DNA of 8,448 bases, taken from contig CAMYZK010000097.1 of NCBI GenBank assembly GCA_947303825.1, positions 1-8,448 on the forward strand, read 5' to 3'. Below are positions 5,107 through 8,448 of this stretch, in pieces (the stretch's first letter is position 1; every line of letters begins with the position of its first letter). Position numbers and translations under genes: made by a program. Source of the stretch: an uncultured Prevotella sp. (lineage in GTDB: Bacteria > Bacteroidota > Bacteroidia > Bacteroidales > Bacteroidaceae). Below the pieces are notes generated by a model that saw only the letters and a program-made list of their open reading frames with translations, was not told the origin of the DNA and searched no databases.

Positions 5107-7305
5107 GTGAACTGGTTAAGGACGATATTGCTGGCTATGCTCTCCGCATTCTCTCTGGAATGGGGAGCATGTGTTGTCTATGCCGGTGAATGCGACGAAC
5201 TGCAGAAAAAGCTGCCCAGACTACAAGGTAAGGAAAAAGTGAAAGCCTTGGAGCAGTATTTTTATTGTGTCCAGGAAACGGGCGACTACAACAATCAGCT
5301 GAAATGCATAGACGAGTTTGCAGCAGAGGCACGCAAGCAGGGAATGGCTGGAGAGGAGGCCTTCGCCCTGGCACAGCGCGCCACACTGTTCTACAACTAT
5401 GACATAAACGACTCCATCTTCAACGCCATACCAAGGGACATGAAGCGGGTAAAAGAGCTTAACAACCCTAACAGCCTGCAACACTACTATGAGATGTGGT
5501 CGTTTATTGCCCAGACCCATATCTTTACAAACCACAACAAACAGGGCCTACGCGTTACCCAGGAGATGTATGACGATGCCAAGAAAAGCAACAATGCCTT
5601 TGGCATGGGACTTGCCTACAGCATCATGGGTACCGCCTACGCCAATCTGAGAAACTTTGACGAGAGCATCAAGGTGTTCCAAAGCTCCATTCAACTGCTC
5701 TCCTCCATCATGCCCCCACCGCCAGTGCTACCCGACGTGTATACTTACTACGGCAATGCACTTAACGACATGAAGGACTATCAACGGCTGGAAGAGCTCA
5801 CAAAACAGTGGCATTCTTTCCTCCTGGACTTCATCAAACACTACAAGCTGGAAGGACAGCCAAGTGCAGACCTGCTTTGGGCTTACTACTATTTCGCCTG
5901 CGTACAGTCGGCACTGGGTCAAGGTAAGCTTGACATTGCACAAAAACACCTGGACGAGGCCAGCAAGCACATAGGCTCTACCAACAGCTACGTGGGGATG
6001 AAATGGCTGTACTATAAAAGCCAGCTTCACCTGTTGCACGGAGAATATGAGGAAGCACTGAACTACAACAACAAGCGCATGCAACTGCTTGAATCGAGCA
6101 GCGACCAGTCGGTAAGGGTAATGGTGATGCTGCAAAGAGCAGAGATAATGCAGAAGCTGCTGCGATATGAAGAAGCAACAAAGCTTTACCACGACATTTA
6201 TCTCATTAACGACTCGCTAAACGCTCAGGACACCAAGGACAAGCTCAACGAGATGAACACCATGTATCAGCTCGACGAGAAGGCAATGGAGAACGAGCGT
6301 CTGCAGATGCAGAACGAACGCAACCGCTTCCGCTTCATCATCATCGTCGTGACGGTCACCATTCTCTCGCTGGCCGTCTTCCTCTTCTTCCGCATACGCT
6401 CTGCACGCAAACTCAAGCAGGCACACGGCAAGCTACAGAAAGCCTATAGCGACCTGAAGGCTGCCAATGAGGTGATAGAACAGACGACAGCCGCCAAGGA
6501 ACGTATTGAGAGTGAGCTGCGAATAGCACGCGACATACAGATGTCGATGGTGCCCACGCAGTTCCCGGAAAGTCCTTACATGGACATCTACGCCTCTATG
6601 AATCCTGCCAAAGAGGTGGGAGGCGACCTCTACAACTTCCTGCTCATCACCGACGAAAAAGACACAGAAGAGGCTACCGACAACAACAACATTGGAAAAC
6701 TATACTTCGCACTGGGCGACGTTTCAGGAAAAGGTGTGCCTGCATCCCTCTTCATGGCACAGGCAACACGCCTCTTCCGCACCATGGCAAAACAACAGCT
6801 GCCACCTGCAGAAATAGCCACCCGCATGAACGAAGAGCTGGGCGAGGACAACGAGCAAGGCATGTTTGTAACAATGTTCTTGGGACTCATCGACCTGGCC
6901 ACAGGACATCTGGACTTCTGCAATGCCGGACACAATCCCCCAGTGATAATGGATGCCGGGAACGAAGGTTCCCATCCATGCTTCCTTGAAATGGAGCCAA
7001 ATGCCCCCATTGGCCTATGGCCTGGACTGGAATATGTGGGTGAGGAGATAGCCGACATAAGGCAACAGCCGCTGTTCATCTATACCGACGGACTGAACGA
7101 GGCCGAGAACCGCTCGCAAGACCAGTTTGGCGACGACCACCTGATACAGCTGCTTGAAGAACAGCCTTTCGTCAGCTCAAAGCATACACTTGAAATGCTG
7201 AGAGATGCAGTGGAGAAACACCGCGACGGAGCCGAGCCCAACGATGACCTCACAATGATGTGCATACTGATAAAGAACAATCAAAACAAAACCAAAACTA
7301 TATGA
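5107..7305 (+). CDS. Membrane SpoIIE/PP2C-type serine phosphatase with TPR-rich sensor domain
   Basis: Residues are counted from the GTG at 5107 (732 aa). Residues 1-24 look like a Sec signal peptide (NWLRT, a hydrophobic stretch, cleavage likely after VYA). About 25-400 is helical with TPR-like pairs, clearest at 164-198, 296-331 and 336-366. A single transmembrane helix follows (about 410-429, IIIVVTVTILSLAVFLFF), then a coiled coil (about 432-480) and the SpoIIE-type phosphatase domain to the end. Metal-binding aspartates are in place: D507 (EVGGDLYNF), D538 (LGDVSGKG), D661 (IYTDG) and D713/D714 (NDDLT). The TPR part should face the periplasm and control the cytoplasmic phosphatase, whose expected substrate is the phosphorylated STAS protein encoded downstream. 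The stop overlaps the kinase start (ATGA). The frame is open back to a TTG at 5023, but that lies upstream of the terminator and promoter. The ATG at 5137 is possible but would cut off the charged part of the signal peptide. Confidence 0.88.
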   Translation: MNWLRTILLAMLSAFSLEWGACVVYAGECDELQKKLPRLQGKEKVKALEQYFYCVQETGDYNNQLKCIDEFAAEARKQGMAGEEAFALAQRATLFYNYDINDSIFNAIPRDMKRVKELNNPNSLQHYYEMWSFIAQTHIFTNHNKQGLRVTQEMYDDAKKSNNAFGMGLAYSIMGTAYANLRNFDESIKVFQSSIQLLSSIMPPPPVLPDVYTYYGNALNDMKDYQRLEELTKQWHSFLLDFIKHYKLEGQPSADLLWAYYYFACVQSALGQGKLDIAQKHLDEASKHIGSTNSYVGMKWLYYKSQLHLLHGEYEEALNYNNKRMQLLESSSDQSVRVMVMLQRAEIMQKLLRYEEATKLYHDIYLINDSLNAQDTKDKLNEMNTMYQLDEKAMENERLQMQNERNRFRFIIIVVTVTILSLAVFLFFRIRSARKLKQAHGKLQKAYSDLKAANEVIEQTTAAKERIESELRIARDIQMSMVPTQFPESPYMDIYASMNPAKEVGGDLYNFLLITDEKDTEEATDNNNIGKLYFALGDVSGKGVPASLFMAQATRLFRTMAKQQLPPAEIATRMNEELGEDNEQGMFVTMFLGLIDLATGHLDFCNAGHNPPVIMDAGNEGSHPCFLEMEPNAPIGLWPGLEYVGEEIADIRQQPLFIYTDGLNEAENRSQDQFGDDHLIQLLEEQPFVSSKHTLEMLRDAVEKHRDGAEPNDDLTMMCILIKNNQNKTKTI

Positions 7306-7709
7306 GAAAGGAAATCCAAATTAAAAACCGGGTGGAAGAGCTTGAACATGTGGCAGCCTTCGTCGAGGAGATTGGCGAAGAGCTGGGACTGAGCATGGAA
7401 CTGCAGATGAATCTCAACCTGGTAATGGAGGAGATGGTGTCTAACGTCATCTTCTATGCCTACCCCGAAGGCTCCGATGCCGAGATTGAACTGGCGGCCG
7501 AGTGTGACGGGAAGGAACTTACCTTCCTGATAAGCGACCAAGGCCGCGAATTCGACCCGACAATGAAAGACGATGCCGACGTGGACACTAACCCTGCCGA
7601 CCGCGAACTGGGAGGCATGGGCATCTTCATCGTAAAGAACATCATGAACAAGGTAACCTATCAACGGCTAGACGGGAAAAACCTCCTTACCATGAAGAAG
7701 AAAATCTAA
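7302..7709 (+). CDS. RsbW/SpoIIAB-type anti-sigma-factor-like serine kinase
   Basis: A 135-residue GHKL-fold ATPase of the HATPase_c_2 kind. The N-box is NLVMEEMVSNVIFYAY with E44 and N48 in the E-x-x-x-N spacing used for catalysis and magnesium binding. The G1 box is ISDQGREFDP (D79, G81) and the G2 box ELGGMGIFIVKNIMNKV (G104, G105, G107). In known systems such kinases phosphorylate a STAS partner and, when free, hold a sigma factor or other target. It starts at the ATG overlapping the phosphatase stop by four bases; an in-frame ATG at 7260 lies inside the phosphatase gene and precedes a polar, Asn/Gln/Lys-rich stretch with no family similarity. The overlap implies translational coupling with the phosphatase that opposes it. 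The kinase's target is not visible in the window. Confidence 0.9.
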   Translation: MRKEIQIKNRVEELEHVAAFVEEIGEELGLSMELQMNLNLVMEEMVSNVIFYAYPEGSDAEIELAAECDGKELTFLISDQGREFDPTMKDDADVDTNPADRELGGMGIFIVKNIMNKVTYQRLDGKNLLTMKKKI

Positions 7710-7719
7710 CATTAACCAT

Positions 7720-7733
7720 CGTTATAACGTTAT
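7720..7733. repeat. Overlapping palindromes between the kinase and STAS genes
   Basis: CGTTATAACG (7720-7729) and ATAACGTTAT (7724-7733) are each perfect 10-base palindromes that overlap by six bases. They fall in the only sizeable gap of the cluster (7710-7792), whose right half is A-rich and leads to the STAS start. It could be a protein-binding site or chance in AT-rich DNA. There is no TAnnTTTG box in the gap. Confidence 0.35.
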
Positions 7734-7792
7734 CACTCCATAGCATTATAACTCGTAAACAAGAAAACAACAACTAAAAAACAAAAAAGGAT

Positions 7793-8101
7793 ATGACACA
7801 GATTATCAAAGAAGGTGGCAAGACCATCATTAAGACCGACAAGCGAATAGACACCATGAACGCCGGACAGTTTGAGAAAGACATCGAACCAGCACTGCAG
7901 GAGCAGGGCATGGACCTGGAGATGGACTGCACTGAGCTGAACTACATGGCCAGCTCGGGCCTGCGCATCATACAGAAGACCATGCGTGCGGTGATGATGA
8001 AGAAAGGAAAGTTCAAGATGACCAATGTAAGCCCTGAGATATATAAGGTGCTGGCCATGACCGGCTTTACCAAGTTTATGACCGTAGAACAGAAAGCATG
8101 A
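7793..8101 (+). CDS. STAS-domain anti-sigma-factor antagonist
   Basis: A 102-residue stand-alone STAS domain, the normal length for the SpoIIAA/RsbV family. The key segment LNYMASSGLRIIQ (residues 49-61) carries S55 directly before the glycine, in the place of the phosphorylated serine of SpoIIAA (DSSGL), with S54 beside it. The usual aspartate two residues before the phospho-site is alanine (A53). The rest follows the fold: KRIDTMNAGQFEKDI, then KGKFKMTNVSPEIYKVLAMTGF with the typical late helix. Unphosphorylated, it should bind the upstream kinase; phosphorylated, it should release it and become a substrate of the SpoIIE-type phosphatase. It is separated from the kinase gene by 83 bases and overlaps the histidine kinase start by four bases (ATGA). 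Confidence 0.92.
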   Translation: MTQIIKEGGKTIIKTDKRIDTMNAGQFEKDIEPALQEQGMDLEMDCTELNYMASSGLRIIQKTMRAVMMKKGKFKMTNVSPEIYKVLAMTGFTKFMTVEQKA

Positions 8102-8448
8102 TTACTGAGGAACAACTGGCTGATGAGTGCCGACGCTTGAGAGACGAGAATCTCCAGCTGCAGCAAGACTACGAGCAGCTTAGCGACCTGTTCAATAGAA
8201 TGGGGCTAGGCTATGAGGATGCTGTGATGCTGTATGACCAGGCCATGGAGTCGTCGAGAATGAAGACCGACTTCATCAAGCAGATTTCTCATGAGATACG
8301 CACTCCCCTCAACATCCTCAGCGGCTTCGCTCAAATACTCACCTCCGGCATGGAACTCGACGAGGCCATGCGTCAGGAGGTGACAAAGGGCATTGCCGAT
8401 AATACTCAGCGCATCACCGGACTGGTGAACAAGATGTTGGAGCTGGCT
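8098..8448 (+). CDS. Soluble histidine kinase, N-terminal part (3' end outside window)
   Basis: The frame opens with the ATG that overlaps the STAS stop and stays open for 117 codons to the right edge. Residues 5-32 are rich in Glu, Gln, Leu and Arg and probably form a coiled coil; no signal peptide or membrane helix is seen. From about residue 55 a HisKA domain begins, with the H-box FIKQISHEIRTPLNILSGF and the phospho-acceptor histidine at 65, followed by the second dimerisation helix (IADNTQRITGLVNKMLELA). The ATP-binding domain, and any receiver domain, would lie beyond the window. It has no obvious sensor of its own, so its input may come from the partner-switching proteins encoded with it. 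Histidine kinase identity is secure; the functional link is an inference from gene order and overlap. Confidence 0.92.
   Translation, partial: MITEEQLADECRRLRDENLQLQQDYEQLSDLFNRMGLGYEDAVMLYDQAMESSRMKTDFIKQISHEIRTPLNILSGFAQILTSGMELDEAMRQEVTKGIADNTQRITGLVNKMLELA

Noticed and set aside
5107..5190. Lipoprotein signal (cysteine after WGA) in the phosphatase N-terminus
   Set aside because: The lipobox needs a small or aliphatic residue at -3 and has tryptophan instead; a signal peptidase I site after VYA fits better.
1..8448. tRNA, rRNA, CRISPR array or insertion sequence
   Set aside because: I looked in all gaps and saw no cloverleaf with a TTCGA-type arm, no regularly spaced repeats and no transposase-like reading frame.

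Overview
The window looks like a chromosomal segment of a Bacteroidales bacterium, most plausibly Prevotellaceae. The evidence is the rplM-rpsI / rpsB-tsf order, two promoter boxes matching the Bacteroidota -7 consensus TAnnTTTG, A-rich leaders without strong Shine-Dalgarno sequences, and a TPR-plus-transmembrane receptor layout common in this phylum. The genus is an inference. Every recognised gene is on the + strand.

Layout. Bases 1-1561 hold the 3' part of a broken glycoside hydrolase family 2 (beta-galactosidase-like) gene. A single frame change near base 787 separates the GH2 C-terminal region from a discoidin-like (F5/8 type C) domain, and the last codons are partly duplicated just past the stop. 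Bases 1562-1904 hold no gene but carry a clear promoter and a possibly structured leader for the ribosomal genes. Bases 1905-5010 encode L13 (rplM), S9 (rpsI), S2 (rpsB) and elongation factor Ts (tsf). The 213-base gap before rpsB and the 142-base gap before tsf are rich in long complementary segments. The rpsB-tsf gap is the most striking: a 22-position imperfect stem, a competing 9+3 bp stem and a small hairpin just before the tsf start cannot all form together.

A textbook intrinsic terminator (5037-5071) ends the tsf unit, and a new promoter box begins two bases after its T-run. It drives a signalling cluster: a membrane SpoIIE/PP2C-type phosphatase with a TPR-rich, probably periplasmic sensor; a small RsbW/SpoIIAB-type kinase; a STAS-domain antagonist; and a soluble histidine kinase that runs off the right edge. 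Together they form a complete partner-switching core. By analogy with known systems, the kinase would phosphorylate the STAS protein, the phosphatase would reverse this on a periplasmic cue, and the kinase would be released from or bound to a target. No sigma factor is in the window, so the output is unknown; the adjoining histidine kinase is a candidate partner.

The best leads are the structured gap between rpsB and tsf, the structured rpsB leader, and the partner-switching/histidine-kinase cluster without a visible target.
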